From contig CM035417.1 in the NCBI GenBank assembly GCA_020310875.1, forward strand, positions 84,538,917 through 84,602,916: a stretch of 64,000 nucleotides of DNA, given 5' to 3'. The notes beneath the pieces were generated by a model. The model saw nothing but the letters and a program-made list of their open reading frames with translations. It did no database searches and had not been told where the DNA came from. This document shows, piece by piece, positions 12,543-24,864 of this stretch. How positions within the stretch are numbered: the first letter of the stretch is position 1; each line of letters opens with the position of its first letter. This DNA is from Ceratopteris richardii (lineage: Eukaryota > Streptophyta > Polypodiopsida > Polypodiales > Pteridaceae). A program made the translations under genes and the position numbers.

Positions 12543-13253
12543 TGTGAGATATACTCAATAATCCACCCTCAAGTGACCACAACTGATCCATGTTGCTCTA
12601 TGTTGTAAGGCCCCCATTATGAGAAGGAGTCATTATGAGAGCCACGACATTTATGGAACCCTAACTTCCAAGTTAGATGAGGTCTATGTGTGAAATGTTG
12701 ATGGTAATAGAATCTTTGTGAGCCTTTCCATGAGGTTAGGTAAATTTTTGGGTGATTGGGTTGCTATCCAAGTTGGAAATATTAAAGGGCTTGTGGTGCC
12801 ATGTGGTTTCCCCAAAGAACCTTAATGGGAGGATTGCAAAGAGGAGCTTGCCCCCTTCTATTGTCCAAAGGCCTATCCCCCCATCTCATAGGGCCAAGAC
12901 AGTAGGACTTCTAGATGTGGAGATATTGTCAGACTAAACATTTTGTGGACTATTTTGTTTCTTTGAACTATGTTTATTTACACCAACTATCATTGTAAAA
13001 GCTTTATAAGCTTGGATCATGTGTAGCTCAACACACCATTTTGTCCAGTAGTAAGCCCTTCATCTAGAATCTATCTAGATTTCCATCTAGGATCCACATG
13101 GAGAGTGCATGGGTGGAAAAAACCATCATTGTAGCTGCATTGCCCTTGGTAATTCGAGAATTTGAGTTCTCAATCTCTCAATCTACATCTCTCTGTGTAC
13201 GCTTGCTTTCTCATCTTTGTCTATTGGTCTATTCTATCATGCTAATATTTCTT
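12543..13253 (+). repeat. Probable 3' LTR of copia B (right end approximate)
   Basis: It starts TGTGAGATATAC right after the purine run. The right end is placed where minus-strand copia C sequence begins, near 13255. There is no partner LTR in the window, so the extent is inferred. Confidence 0.45.
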
Positions 13254-13254
13254 A

Positions 13255-13823
13255 CATGAAAAATTTGAAATTTATGTGAAGCTCTAAGTATACCATCTTT
13301 GGGGAAGGAAGAACACTACATTTCACCCAAAATACAACCTTGACAAACGTGCTTAAAAGGTGCCTGAGTTTTTGGTAAAGAAGACACCATTTCACATTTT
13401 TATAGGTGAAGCAATCTAGTGAAATTCAAATGATGAAAATGTGCATGCCGAAGTTTTGCATATGAAATAGCACAAAAATCTTCAATTGCACGTGCAAAAG
13501 CATTCACAGATTCACCATAAAGTTTGAGCTTATACAATACATGACATAACATTTCAGTTCCAATGATTGTATCACCATAAAAGAGATCATGAATTGTAGA
13601 TCTATCATTAACAAAGTTCACTACTAAACATGACATAACATTTCAGTTCCAATGATTGTATCACCATAAAAGAGATCATGAATTGTAGATCTATCATTAA
13701 CAAAGTTCACTACTAAGCCAATTTTTTCTAACAAACTCGAATAAGAATCTAGAAAACCACTAAGAATAGTCTACACAAGTGAACTATTTGGAAAGATTTC
13801 TATTGGAGTTTGAGGTCTGTGGA
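13255..13823 (-). pseudogene. Copia C, old fragment left of the copia D insertion
   Basis: The minus-strand translation matches pieces of the copia D family. There is a short gag word (SSLV and SGFLDSYSSL), a GAG-pre-integrase stretch (LVVNFVN, HAHFHHLNF) and an integrase start (EMVSSLP, KHVCQGCILGEM, SSFPKDG). The last about 23 bases (13801-13823) resemble the U5 end of the same family's LTR. The piece is heavily worn and holds an 89-bp tandem duplication. Confidence 0.75.
13540..13716. repeat. Tandem duplication, period 89 bp
   Basis: The unit 13540-13628 is repeated at 13629-13716, virtually identical. It lies inside the copia C GAG-pre-integrase fragment. Confidence 0.95.
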
Positions 13824-14055
13824 TGGTGATATATTTAGGTAGTGATGTGTGTGAACACACTAGGACCGCCGAGGCACCTTTTTCCCTCTTTAGGAGGTTT
13901 TTTTTCCCCCGGCTTGTATATACGCCTATTGCCCTAATGGGCTACTAATCTTTGTACATTCTCTAGTAATACATTCAGTATTGTGTGTTTGTGCTCCAAG
14001 CTTCTTCTTCTTCCCTGTGTTGTTCGCGTGCTCCTACAGACGTCTAACTCCAACA
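13824..14055 (+). repeat. 5' LTR of copia D (232 bp)
   Basis: The repeat ends CTCCAACA and is followed by the primer binding site. A TATATA-like promoter word lies near 13916-13922. It is nearly identical to 18725-18957. Confidence 0.95.
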
Positions 14056-14056
14056 A

Positions 14057-14072
14057 TTGGTATCAAAGCAGG
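14057..14072 (+). promoter_or_regulatory. Primer binding site of copia D
   Basis: TTGGTATCAAAGCAGG, initiator tRNA-Met type, one base after the LTR. Confidence 0.85.
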
Positions 14073-14383
14073 TCGTCGCTTCATCTAGGGCGCCGTCGAC
14101 ACTCCTCCGTTTGCAGTCTCAGAATCGCGCGAATTTTGGTGAGCATACTTCACTTTGTGGTGCCGAAATCACGATATGAGCTCGTTTCGGCCTTCGAACG
14201 CACTATCGCAGTGCTTGTGCAGGCTATTTCATCTTTTTGTGCCAAAGGTATATACCAGTTTTTGTTCGCCAGTTTAAGCGTCTCGAAGTCTGCTACAGGT
14301 CTAGCAGAACTCGTCTGGGCAGTTCTGTTCAACTTTTTGAGATATAGTCAATTTTCTTCATCAAGGTATTTTAGTCACCGGCC

Positions 14384-16835
14384 ATGGCTGAAAGTAGTGA
14401 TGTATTCTGTATGTTGGCTGTTGAGGATAAGTTGGATGGTACCAACTACCCATTATGGGCTTATATGATGCGACATGTTTTGGTTGCAAAAGGATTATGG
14501 AACATTGTGTAGGGTGTTGAAAGACGTCCTGTTACACCTGTAACGACAGGTTACTACAAATACAGGTGCTGGAGCTGATGAAGATGATGTCGAAGATGAT
14601 ATTCCACAGATTCCTATTCGTGCTGCTGTTTCTGTTGCACCTATTGCAGAGCAAATTCGTTGGGATGGCAGAGATGCCCAGGCACATGCATTGATAGCTT
14701 TGTCTGTCAAACGTGCCATTATTCCTCATATTCGCTCTTGCAGAATAGCTAGGGATGCTTGGGATACACTTACCTCATTGTACCAAGCTAGGAATGAGGC
14801 TCGTGTTGCTTACCTCCGAAAACAGTTGGAGAGTGAGCACATAAATGAAGGTGATTCTATGGACAGTTTCCTAACGAAGATCAAAGATTTGAAGGAACAG
14901 TTCATTTCTACTGATGAGGTTATACCAGATAGCTCACTTGTGCAAACCGTTCTGAATGGTCTTCCTGATTCATATCAGAGTTTTGCTTCTACTCTTTGGT
15001 TGATGATGAAAGGCAATCTGAATGCCTTATCATTTGAGGAGTTAGTCTCTGTTCTGTTGCATGAAGATCAGTCCAGGCAGAACAGGTCCATTATGCGTGT
15101 TGCAGATCAAGCTTTCCTGGCTAGTCAGAAGGGCAAAGGAAAATGGAGCTCTTCTACTAGTAAGCAAAAATCTGCAAATGCTGCACATTCGAAGAACCAG
15201 GATAAAGATGAGAAGAAATCAGAAAAGCAGAAATTGTTTTGCAAGTACTGTAAAGGGAATGATCATATCATAAAGAACTGTCCAAAACTAGCTGCAAAAG
15301 AGGCAAAGAAAAAGGAGGCTGGAATGGTTATTGCAGAATCCTCTACACCAAAAATAGAGTCTGCTAATCTTGTGCAGGAAGAAGAATGGGCGTTTACTAC
15401 TGTTTGCAGTTTTGACCCATCTTCTAATGAGCAGTGCATGTTTGCAGTGGACTCAGATGTTTGGTACTTTGACAGTGGGGCGACCAAACATATTACCTTG
15501 AAGTGCAGTTTCTTCTCTTCACTCGAGCCTGCCCCTATAGGGAATACTGTCACATGTGCCAACAACTCCTCTTATCCTGTTATGGGAGTTGGTAAGATCA
15601 TTATGACTACTGATGATGGTAGTTCTTTCACCTTGTCAGATGCCTTATTTGTGCCAGGGATCAAGAAGAATCTGTTATCAGTTTCTGCATTAGCCAAGAT
15701 TGGCTTGGTTGTGAAATTCGTTGATGACAAGTGTACATTTCATGATCTATCAAATGGCGATGTGATTATTGCTTCTGGCATTTTATGTTGTGGGTTGTAT
15801 AAGCTCATAGACTATGAAAGATCTGTGAATGATTCGGCATGTGCAGTTCATGATTCTCAGGCTATGTCAGATGCAAAGCTTTGGCATGCATGCTTTGGTC
15901 ATCTGAATTTTGCTAGTTTGCTACGCCTGCAGAAATCTGATATGGTGTCTTCTTTGCCCAAGCTTGAGGCACCTGGAAAACATGTATGTGAAGGCTGTAT
16001 TTTGGGCAAAATGCAGCGTTCCTCCTTTCCAAAAGATGGTTCAGTTCGGGCTACACAGAAATTGCAGCTTGTACATAGTGATGTCTGTGGTCCTATGCAG
16101 ACACCCTCTTTTGGGAATTACCTTTACTTCATGACTTTCATTGATGATTTTTCCAGGCATGCATGGGTATATCCACTCAAAGCAAAGTCCGAAGTATTCA
16201 TGTGCTTTAAACAGTTTTTGGTTTTGCCTGAAAATGTGTCAGCATGTAAAATGGGCACCCTTCATTCTGATCGAGGAGGGGAATATATGTCTTCTGATTT
16301 TAATGCATTTCTGACTGAACGTGGGATGAAACACCAGTGTACAGTGCCGTATACACCTCAACAGAATGGAGTTGATGAACGAAAGAACAGGTCACTCATG
16401 GAGATGGCGAGGTGCATGGTCAAGAGTCAGGCTTTACCACATAGTTTCTGGCTTGAGGCTGTCATGTGTGCAGCATATATACTGAACAAGTGTCCCACTA
16501 AAGCGTTGCAATCTATCACTCCATATAAGGCTTGGCATGACCGCAAGCCATCTGTTGCTCATCTGCGTGTTTTTGGTTGTTTGGCATATGCATTAGTGCT
16601 TGAACAACATCGCAGAAAATTGGATGATAAGGCAGTAAAATGTATTTTTGTTGGGTACAGTTCTGAAAGTAAAGGCTATCGTCTGTATCATCCACAAACT
16701 AAACACATTCTGGTTAGCCGTGATGTTGTCTTTGTGGAAGATGCTATTCAGCCATTGCTTTCATGTACTAAGGAGACATATGTTAGCTCCAAAGACATGT
16801 ATGATACATTGATGCCTCTTTTTACAGGTGGATAG
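14384..16835 (+). CDS. Copia D gag, protease and integrase
   Basis: The Gag start is taken at the ATG at 14384 (MAESSDVFCMLAVEDKLDGT). That opening is typical of copia Gag and follows about 310 bases of leader after the primer site. The UBN2-type Gag continues to a nucleocapsid knuckle, CKYCKGNDHIIKNC (CX2CX4HX4C, about 15240-15282). The protease has WYFDSGATKHIT (about 15461-15496). GAG-pre-integrase follows (LWHACFGHLNF), then the integrase core with HSDVCGPM, FIDDFSRHAW and LHSDRGGEY. The products would package element RNA, cut the polyprotein and join DNA to the host genome. The fossil copy is largely legible. Confidence 0.85.
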
Positions 16836-16871
16836 TCTAGTGCTGGTCCTAATGAGGCAACTTCTCAGCCT

Positions 16872-18650
16872 TTGCAGGTTTCATATGATGATGCAGATCA
16901 TTCTATTTCTGATGCAAATTTACATGATGCACTTGTTGATGAGAGAGTTGATATTGAGCAGGCAAAAACTATGCCAAAATGGCTGGTGCAGACTTTGCGT
17001 GACAGCAAATTAGATGCACCTTTGTCATATCGTACTTGTTCAGGCTCTCATAGTGCCTCCTTTGCATTAGATTGCTATGCTATGGCTGCGTCTAGTCTCT
17101 GTGATGAGAATGAGCCTGTTTCTTTTGATGAAGCACAGAATTCAGAAAAATGGATGGCTGCCATGCAATCTGAATATGATGCTATAATGAAAAATGGTAC
17201 ATGTTCTTTATGTGACTTGCCTCCTGGCAAGAAGGCCATTGGCACTAAGTGGGTATACAAGCTGAAGCGTAAACCTAATGGTAAAGTTGACAGGTATAAG
17301 GCTAGGCTTGTTGCAAAGGGTTATGCGCAGGAAAGAGGCATTTATTTTGATGAGACCTTTGCACCTACATGTCGTATGACTACTGTTCGGAGCATTTGTG
17401 CACTTGCAGCCCATCATGGTTGGAATGTACATCAGTTGGACATTAAAACAGCATTTCTGAATGGTGACTTGCATGAAGAAGTGTATGTTTTTCAGCCCTG
17501 TGGCTTTATGCAGAAAGGGCATGAAAACCAGGTGTGCAGGTTAAAGAAGACATTATATGGTTTAAAGCAAGCACCACGTGCTTGGTATGAGAAGATACAT
17601 GTCTATCTGGTTGCACATGGTTTTGTGAACAGTCCAACTGAAAGCACCTTATATGTTAAGCGTGCTAATGATGTGCTTCTGATCATTGTTGTCTATGTTG
17701 ATGACATGCTGCTCATTGGTCCTATTGAGAAGCACATTGCTGATTTCAAGGCTGATTTGCATGCCTCATTTGAGATGTCTGATTTGGGGCATTTGCATCA
17801 CTATTTGGGCATTCAGTTTATGCAAGTTGATGGTGGAATGGCTTTGTGTCAAATGAAATATATTGACACATTATTGCAGCGTTTTTGCCTTGAAGACTGT
17901 AAGCCTATTGCCACTCCTATGGAGACAGGTTTACGATTGAGTCTTCATGATGCTGGAGATGCATTTGATGCTGTTCTCTATCAGCAGGCTGTTGGATGCT
18001 TGATTTACTTATGCATTACTCGACCAGATATTCAGTTTGGTGTCTCACAGATGAGCAGGTTTATGCATTGCCCAGGAGTCACGCATTGGAAGGCGGTTAA
18101 GCGCATCTTTCGCTACTTGAGTGGTACTCGGCTACTTGGGTTGTTTTATCCCAAGGGGGCATCACTACCGCCAGATTTGCATGCTTTTTCTGACTCAGAT
18201 TGGGCTGGTTGCTATGACACTCGTGTGTCCACTAGTGGTTTTTGCTTCATGCTTGGTAGCTCATGTATATCTTGGTTGAGCAAGAAGCAGCCTACTATGG
18301 CCACTTCCAGTTGTGAGGCTGAGTATAGGGCAGCTTTCACAGCGACTGTTGAGTGTGTGTGGCTCAGACGCCTTATGGCTGATTTGGGTGTTGGCCAGTC
18401 TTCTGCCACCACCATCTTCACTGACAGTCAGAGCGCATTGGCAGTTGCGAGGAACCCTGTGTTCCATGCTCGCACTAAGCACATTGAGGTGCATTATCAC
18501 TATGTCAGGGAGAGGTTCTCTGATCGGGAGATCAACTTGGCATATGTGCCCACACAGGAGAACATTGCAGACCTTTTCACGAAGGCTCTGCCTAGGGAGA
18601 AGTTTGAAGCTTTCCGCAAAGCTTTAGGCTTACTTCCTTTTGTGGAGTGA
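16872..18650 (+). CDS. Copia D reverse transcriptase and RNase H
   Basis: This is a reverse transcriptase of the RVT_2 family, with TKWVYKLKRKPNG, DIKTAFLNGDL, LKQAPRAWYEK and the catalytic YVDDMLLIG (about 17692-17718). RNase H follows, with DSDWAGC, SCEAEYRA, TDSQSAL and TKHIEVHYHYVRE, and ends near ENIADLFTKALPREKF. About 590 codons is a normal span for copia RT plus RNase H. The polypurine tract and 3' LTR follow within 75 bases, as expected. Confidence 0.9.
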   Translation: MQVSYDDADHSISDANLHDALVDERVDIEQAKTMPKWLVQTLRDSKLDAPLSYRTCSGSHSASFALDCYAMAASSLCDENEPVSFDEAQNSEKWMAAMQSEYDAIMKNGTCSLCDLPPGKKAIGTKWVYKLKRKPNGKVDRYKARLVAKGYAQERGIYFDETFAPTCRMTTVRSICALAAHHGWNVHQLDIKTAFLNGDLHEEVYVFQPCGFMQKGHENQVCRLKKTLYGLKQAPRAWYEKIHVYLVAHGFVNSPTESTLYVKRANDVLLIIVVYVDDMLLIGPIEKHIADFKADLHASFEMSDLGHLHHYLGIQFMQVDGGMALCQMKYIDTLLQRFCLEDCKPIATPMETGLRLSLHDAGDAFDAVLYQQAVGCLIYLCITRPDIQFGVSQMSRFMHCPGVTHWKAVKRIFRYLSGTRLLGLFYPKGASLPPDLHAFSDSDWAGCYDTRVSTSGFCFMLGSSCISWLSKKQPTMATSSCEAEYRAAFTATVECVWLRRLMADLGVGQSSATTIFTDSQSALAVARNPVFHARTKHIEVHYHYVRERFSDREINLAYVPTQENIADLFTKALPREKFEAFRKALGLLPFVE

Positions 18651-18724
18651 TTTCCACATAGCTTGGCACTTCCTTATACATGAGTGCCAGCTCCTTGTTC
18701 ACCGCATCACTCCCAGGGGGGATT

Positions 18725-18957
18725 TGTTGATATATTTAGGTAGTGATGTGTGTGAACACACTAGGACCGCCGGGGCACTTTTTTCCCTCTTTAGGAGGTT
18801 TTTTTCCCCCCCGGCTTGTATATACGCCTATTGCCCTAATGGGCTACTAATCTTTGTACATTCTCTAGTAATACATTCAGTATTGTGTGTTTGTGCTCCA
18901 AGCTTCTTCTTCTTCCTTGTGCTGTTCGCGTGCTCCTGTAGACGTCTAACTCCAACA
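18725..18957 (+). repeat. 3' LTR of copia D (233 bp)
   Basis: It begins TGTTGATATATTTAGG after the polypurine tract and ends CTCCAACA. GTGGA follows as the target duplication. Confidence 0.95.
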
Positions 18958-19515
18958 GTGGAATCACATCAACAACGCAAGGAAGAAGCACAAGCTTGGA
19001 GCACAACAGAGAATACTGAATGTATTATCAAGTGACTGTACAAAGATAAGTAACCCATTAGGGTTATAGGCATATGTACGAGCCCAAGGAAAAAACTCCT
19101 TAAGAAGGAAAAAATTACCACGGGGATCCTAAGTGTGGTCGCACACACATGATGATAGTGTACCTCAATGTGCTGAGTGTGAGCATGGAACACAAGGTTC
19201 CTTGCAACTACCAATGCACTCCGACTATCAGTGATGATGATGGTGGAAGAAGACTAACCAACACCAAATCAATTAAAAGGTGTCTAAGCCACGCATACTC
19301 ACCAATTGCTATGAAAGATGCCCTATACTCAACCTCACAACTGGAAGTGGTTCTTGCTCAACCAAGATATGCATGAGTTTCCAAGCATGAAGCAAAAACC
19401 ATTAGTGGACACACGAGCGTCATAGAAATTAGCACAGTCAGAGTCAAAAAAAGCATATAAATTTGGTTGTAGTGATCCCCCCTTGGGATAAAACAATCCA
19501 AGTAGCTCATGTCAG
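18958..19515 (-). pseudogene. Copia C, old LTR and RNase H right of the copia D insertion
   Basis: From 19515 down to about 19150 the minus strand reads worn RNase H of the copia D family: LLGLFYPKG, CISWLSK, ARNLVFHAHTQHIEVHYHH. From about 19140 to 18958 it reads a diverged copy of the copia D LTR, including CCCTAATGGGTTAC, AATACATTCAGTATT and GTGCTCCAAGCTT. Copia D interrupts this LTR near its U5 end. The fragment is clearly older than D. Confidence 0.8.
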
Positions 19516-21786
19516 AGGGCAGTGGGGGCAAGGTTGGATCAGGCCCCAAGGTGTGCATGCACATTGCATCACGCCTGTCCGGGGGAGGGGGGGTCATGCA
19601 TTGGGCACCTCTTCCTAGTGAAGGGTAAGACTCTCGGGCTCGCTGCGGGTCAATAGCGAGAAAGATTACCAACACTTTTTCGTGAGCGTAGGATGTGGTT
19701 GTGGTCATGGAAGATGCACAAGATCGCAAAATGAAAATATAAAAATCTAATTAAAAACACCAAACTCAAGAGTCCTAGATAAAAAGAATATACTCGATGA
19801 TCGTGATCAATATACAAATGAATATCACAGTGTGACTTTGGATAATACAACTCAAATAATGAAATATTCCGTCATAGTGTAGATCAGGTAACAAAACCTG
19901 GAATAGTCTTCTCGGCCACACTGCGAAAAAGATGCCTCTTCACTTTTTTCTTCAATCTTTGGTCTTCGTCATTTTACTTCAAAAACTCCAAATGCTTTTT
20001 TCTCTCTCTAGAACTCTAGAATCTTCTAGCCTTCTCTTTTCTATTCTAGGAAAATATTCTTTTTATTATATTCTAATTTCAAAAATCTTCTTTTTGTTCT
20101 TTTTCTATTTTTAGAAAATCAAATCTTTCTTTTCATTTTTTTATTTTTTAATTTTTATTCTTCTCTTTTCATTGTTCTAATTTTTATTCTTTCATTTTTA
20201 GTTTTTATTTCTTTTTCTTTTGATTAAGGTTTTTATTCTTCACACCTATGTATAAATTCAATGAAATTAAGGGGTTAGAGTTAGGATAAATTGTGATTCT
20301 AAGGTCCTAACCTAGGGTTCTTATTTGAAAAAAACTAGGGTTCCATTTTACTAGGGTTAATGCACATTAATCAATGAGTTTATTTACACTATGAGCTGAA
20401 TTCCCAGGGTTTCTAAGGGTTCTAAGGTCAAAACTAGGGTTTCAAGGGTTAAGAACTGAGTTTTAAGGGTTACTTTGCATGTTTTCTCGAGTTTTGAGAT
20501 TAAAGTAACATGGGTTTTCAAAGTTTATAAAAATAGATGGGTTTCTAAAAGTTCAAACTAGGTTTTCCAAGGGGTAAAGGTAGTTTTTTCAAGGTTTTTG
20601 AGCTAGATTTTTGGGTTTCTTGGAACAAGTTAATGAACTTTATATAAATAAATATACAAGTCTAATGTACACATGAAATATTTTCATCACTCGACCAACC
20701 TAATCAGTCAAACATTTAAACAATTTACCACTCTTTTCATCATTCTTCAATCAAAACATTGTATCATGGTTAGAAAAGTAAAGAAAAAATTTTTGAAAAA
20801 ATTATCAACACATAATCCCCAAGGGATTTCATCCCAACATCTATCCCCACTAAACCTACACATCGTCCTGATGTGCCAACCTACAAAATCCAATAGAAGC
20901 ATATTAAGATTCTTCCAAAACTCTTTTTGGTTTTTATGTTTTTCTTTTTCAAAAAATAAAACATGATCTTTTTATGCATATGCAGGTCCCAAGTAAAATA
21001 AAGATGATTTTAAACTACATAAGTCATGATCGAAAAACTTGCTTGGTCAGCATACTACCTTTGCAAATAAGTCGAACTGGACCTATAGAAATTATTAGAC
21101 TTTCAAGTAACAATCTTTCCTATAGACTCGTTCCAATGCCAGTCATCATTTTATATAAATTTTCTTATGTTTGGTCCTTATAAACCTATCAAGAAAAACA
21201 ATTAGCTCCACTATTGCATAGCTCTACCTCGTATAGCCCGCATATAAATCTTAGAAGTGGTTTCAAGACCCGTTCCAAGTCATGAAAATTGTTTTTGTAT
21301 TTTTCTTTTTCTCTTTCTTTTTCCTTTTCTCTTTCTTTTTCCTTTTCTTATTCTGTAGCAACCATTAATGCACTAATTTTTCATTTATTTATTTTTCTTC
21401 ACAACTATTTTTGTTGAAGGGGAACGACCTAACCCCTAATCAAAGCTGAGGATCTAGAGACATGCACTAGCAACAGTCAAGACTTCACTTCATAAGTGGT
21501 TTCAGAACTTCGCATAGCCTACTCATATAAAATAAGTCCATCTTTCTACTAAGAGCTTCAAGTTAGAGTGTCCTATCGAGGTCCTCATAATGGCTATAGG
21601 GTATTTGATCCAACTCTCTCAAGTGTATAAATCCCTACTAGCGTTTCCAATCACTTCTTATTGCAATTTAAAATCCTCTTCTATTTACCCAAAACATCAT
21701 GAAATGTAGCATGATATGCATGAAAATCAAATATATACAGAATAAAAATCAAAATAGATAAATAAGAAAAAGTACATTCAGGTGAT
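19516..21786. other. AT- and pyrimidine-rich gene-free stretch
   Basis: No gene is recognised in 2.3 kb. It includes T/C-rich low-complexity DNA (about 19970-20230), scattered AGGGTT words (20270-20600) and a polypyrimidine tract (21301-21350). It lies just beyond the C-terminal end of gypsy E, so part may be that element's worn LTR, but no partner copy is available to prove it. Confidence 0.45.
21301..21350. repeat. Polypyrimidine tract with a doubled 18-bp unit
   Basis: A CTCTTTCTTTTTCCTTTT-type unit occurs twice within a run of T and C. Confidence 0.85.
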
Positions 21787-24566
21787 TTATTGCTCCTCAT
21801 CAGCATCAACATCATCAACATCATCCAGTAGTTCTTGATCAACCTCGTAGTCTTCATCATTTCTCTTCTTGACCAATTTTATTCTCTTTCCTGCAATCAA
21901 GGATCTCAAAGGAGTACTGTCAAGCTTGCGAAGCACATACATTCCATTTTCAAACACATACATCACTACATACAACCCAAACCATTGTTTAGTTAGTTTT
22001 TTCCTAGAATCATACTAAGTATAAAGCGTACTATCATACACCAATACTGAGTCATCTACCTCGATCTTACATGGTCTAAATTGACGAGTTTTGTCAAAAT
22101 AAAAATTATTTTTCAACTTTGACTCATTTATCCTCTGAACTACTTCTTTTAATTTCTCATTTCCTTGCTCTAATTGTTTAATCTTGAGTGATAAAATCTC
22201 TTATCTCATCATTCCATCATTCTAGGGGAGCATCATCCAAGTCAATATTAGGGTCTCGATAGGAAAAACAGGCTTCTGATAGCACATCAGTTCAATAGGC
22301 ATGATGAAACCTATGGACCAAGTGTACATCATCCTATCTACCCATAACATGAATTGAAGGTATCTAGGCCATTGCTTTATATCACCACTATGGGCCTTAG
22401 AGGTCACCTTCACGATGGAAGGGTGACCTCTCTCAATCTTTCCATTTGCCTCAGGGTTGTAGGCAATAGTGAGAGACAATGGAATTCCATGACGATCAAA
22501 GAACTCTTTTTCCTCTCTCACATCTAACTCTCCCCTATTTGCAACCACTTTGTCAACATATCCGAATCTTGATATTACTTCTTCTAAAAGGAATTTGCAT
22601 ACAAATAGGTTTCTCTAGAGAGAAGGTTAGCCCCACCTCTTCGAATCTCTCAAAATTTTTATCACAATCAGAGATATCGTCACTAACAAACTTCCTGCAA
22701 TCAGAAGCATCTAGACTCTCATTTTTCACTCCTTCCTCACATCCTTTTATCAGGATATCATCAATAAAAGGCTTCTTCACTGAAGGTATAAAGTCTCATA
22801 GGACCAAATTCATGGAATTCATCATGTGAGCTATAGAATTCGCCACTCCTTGTGGCAAAGTACACATGCATACAATGCCCAATGGAGTCTTCATCATCAT
22901 GATGTCTCTGCTCTCAATAGCCAATTTAAACTCGTCATACCTTGAATACAGATCACCCATGGATTAGATGGAATGCCTAACAAATGCTTCTACAAACTCC
23001 TCTACTATATGTCTAGAATTCATCATGGCATAAATTCTTGTAGGACCAAATTCATGGTGTTCATCATGTGAGCTACAAAATTCATCGCTCCCTACAATAA
23101 AGGACACATACGTACAATGCCCAATGGAGTCTTCATTATCATGATGTCTCTGCTCTCAATAGCCAACTGAAATTAGTCATAGCTTGAATACAAATCATCC
23201 ATGGAGTAGATGGAATGCCCAACAAATGCTTCTACAAACTTGTCTACTATAGGTCCTCTCCCTACGTTTCTGATCATGACTTTATTTATACGCTGCAGAT
23301 TCTAGATGAAACGAAGTTTCCCATTCTTCTTTGGCACCATGAACCAACTATTCGAATATGGAGTCAAAGATGGTTCCAATATTTGCATGGATATATTTTC
23401 CTTTAACAACCTCATCAACTCAAGTAAGTCAGCCTTTGGGACTCATAAAAGTTGAATGGTTTGGCTATGGGTTTTACCTTCTTCTCCATAGTCTTGTACT
23501 TTGTATTCACATTCACTTCATGTTCTCTCAAAAACTCAATGATCATTTCATATTCTTGGATAGAGCTAAGCATGATAATTTTTTATTTTTCATTTCTTTG
23601 AAGTGCCTACTCAAACTCTTCTAGAATAGTCAAATTACTCTCCAACTAGATTACATTTTCAATCTTCTCATCAAGTAACATCAAACCTAAATTTTTATAG
23701 TGTTTTTCATGTATTTCCCTAAGTTTATTTGGAAAAAATTCTTTTTGTAAACAAAGCAACTTGAATGTAGATGAATATACATAAAAACTATGAAAATTAT
23801 TTATAGAATCCTACAAGACATCAAACCAACTCCCATCGTTGTCTCACTCAACAGTGGATCCTAGCAGAGATTTTGATCAACACAAGCCCCATACTCTCCT
23901 ACTGGTGTACAATCATCATGGTCATGAGAGTTAATGGGACATTTCATCAAATTCTTTGTGTTTCTTGAATGATTTGGGCATACATTCATTACTTGTAAGG
24001 AATGTAGACCAGATCTTGATCGAGATTCTTGCATAGGTAGATCCATCATCCATCAACTTTTTTTCCATTCGCACTTCAACTATGAAAGGTTTCCCAAGAA
24101 TATCTTCGTATGAATAGTGATCCTGGACAAAGAGGTGGAATTCCTCAAAAATTCCCCATATCATCACAAGTACAATGGCAGATGCTCTAGACAAAGTTTC
24201 AGAGCCATTATCGACAGTCCTCATTCTCTAGCCATCCTCGTTGTCTATAGGCCATCTAAATTGGTCATACAACTTCTTTCATATCACATTTATCTCTCAC
24301 CCTGAGTTAATCAAGACCAAAGCTAAACATGAATCTCCATCGTTTCCTAATTTTACTTTCATTGCTAGCGTCCCTCTTGCCCAAAAGTTCCTAGTATGCT
24401 CACTCTCATATCTTCTTATCTCATCATCACATATAATTAGACCTAAAGAATTCTTTTTCACTTGAGATCTTGCAATATCATATTCTTCATCATCAGACAA
24501 TTCACTCAAGGCTATTGCTTCATTCATCACTTGAGTGTCTTCAGATGCCTCTCCCATTTCCCTATC
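21787..24566 (-). mobile_element. Ty3/gypsy element E, old and heavily broken
   Basis: Read right to left on the minus strand, the order is retropepsin-region sequence (about 24566-24250), reverse transcriptase (about 23450-22560, with FIDDILIKGCEE as the worn xDD region), integrase core (about 22548-22222, GIPLSLTIAYNPEANGKIERG) and integrase tail (21975-21787, YVFENGMYVLRKLD, ending in an acidic tail). The order PR-RT-INT is that of Ty3/gypsy. More than ten breaks are likely and it is old. It is cut on the right by the insertion of copia F at 24572. Confidence 0.8.
22799..23258. repeat. Direct duplication, period about 242 bp, inside gypsy E
   Basis: 22799-23012 and 23041-23258 are diverged copies sharing GACCAAATTCATGG, CAATGCCCAATGGAGTC and GATGTCTCTGCTCTCAATAG. 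Divergence shows the duplication is old. Confidence 0.85.
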
Positions 24567-24571
24567 CTTAG

Positions 24572-24864
24572 TGTTGGGTGTGTGTAGAAGTGTGAGAGAC
24601 ACACAAGAAGCACACACAAGGAGCACAAATGCAGGAAGAAACATGGAGATGACAGATGGTTGGAAGAGCTCTCTCTATTGACGATAAACTAAACTGAAGT
24701 AAGAGCTCAATAATATCCCTAAGTACAAAGTACCACCACATATGAGTGAATCATGTATGTAGTAACATGGGGAAAAAACCTCTAGCCAGCACTAGAGTAA
24801 AAAGTGCCCATGTATAGGGAAAATGTTCACATCAAAGCTACTTGAGGAACACATAAGTGTAACA
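24572..24864 (-). repeat. 3' LTR of copia F (293 bp)
   Basis: In minus orientation it starts TGTTACACTTATG after a purine-rich CTCTAGGTGGGTT stretch and ends CACACCCAACA. The layout parallels the copia D LTR. Confidence 0.75.

Larger units (their letters stand above)
13824..18957 (+). mobile_element. Ty1/copia element D, full length, with GTGGA target duplication
   Basis: Two LTRs of 232-233 bp (13824-14055 and 18725-18957) frame one gag-pol unit. GTGGA is duplicated at 13819-13823 and 18958-18962. A primer binding site (14057-14072) and a polypurine tract (about 18715-18724) are in place. The domains run gag, CCHC knuckle, protease, integrase, reverse transcriptase, RNase H. LTRs differ by about 7 substitutions in 232 (3%, hand count), so it is fairly recent. 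It looks close to whole, with about three breaks. It inserted into the U5 end of an older related LTR (copia C) lying in the opposite direction. Confidence 0.95.

Noticed and set aside
20270-20600. Interstitial telomeric repeat
   Set aside because: AGGGTT and CTAGGGTTT words are scattered and never in tandem.
22222-24644. Host gene in the 21.8-24.6 kb region
   Set aside because: All recognisable words are gypsy protease, reverse transcriptase or integrase.
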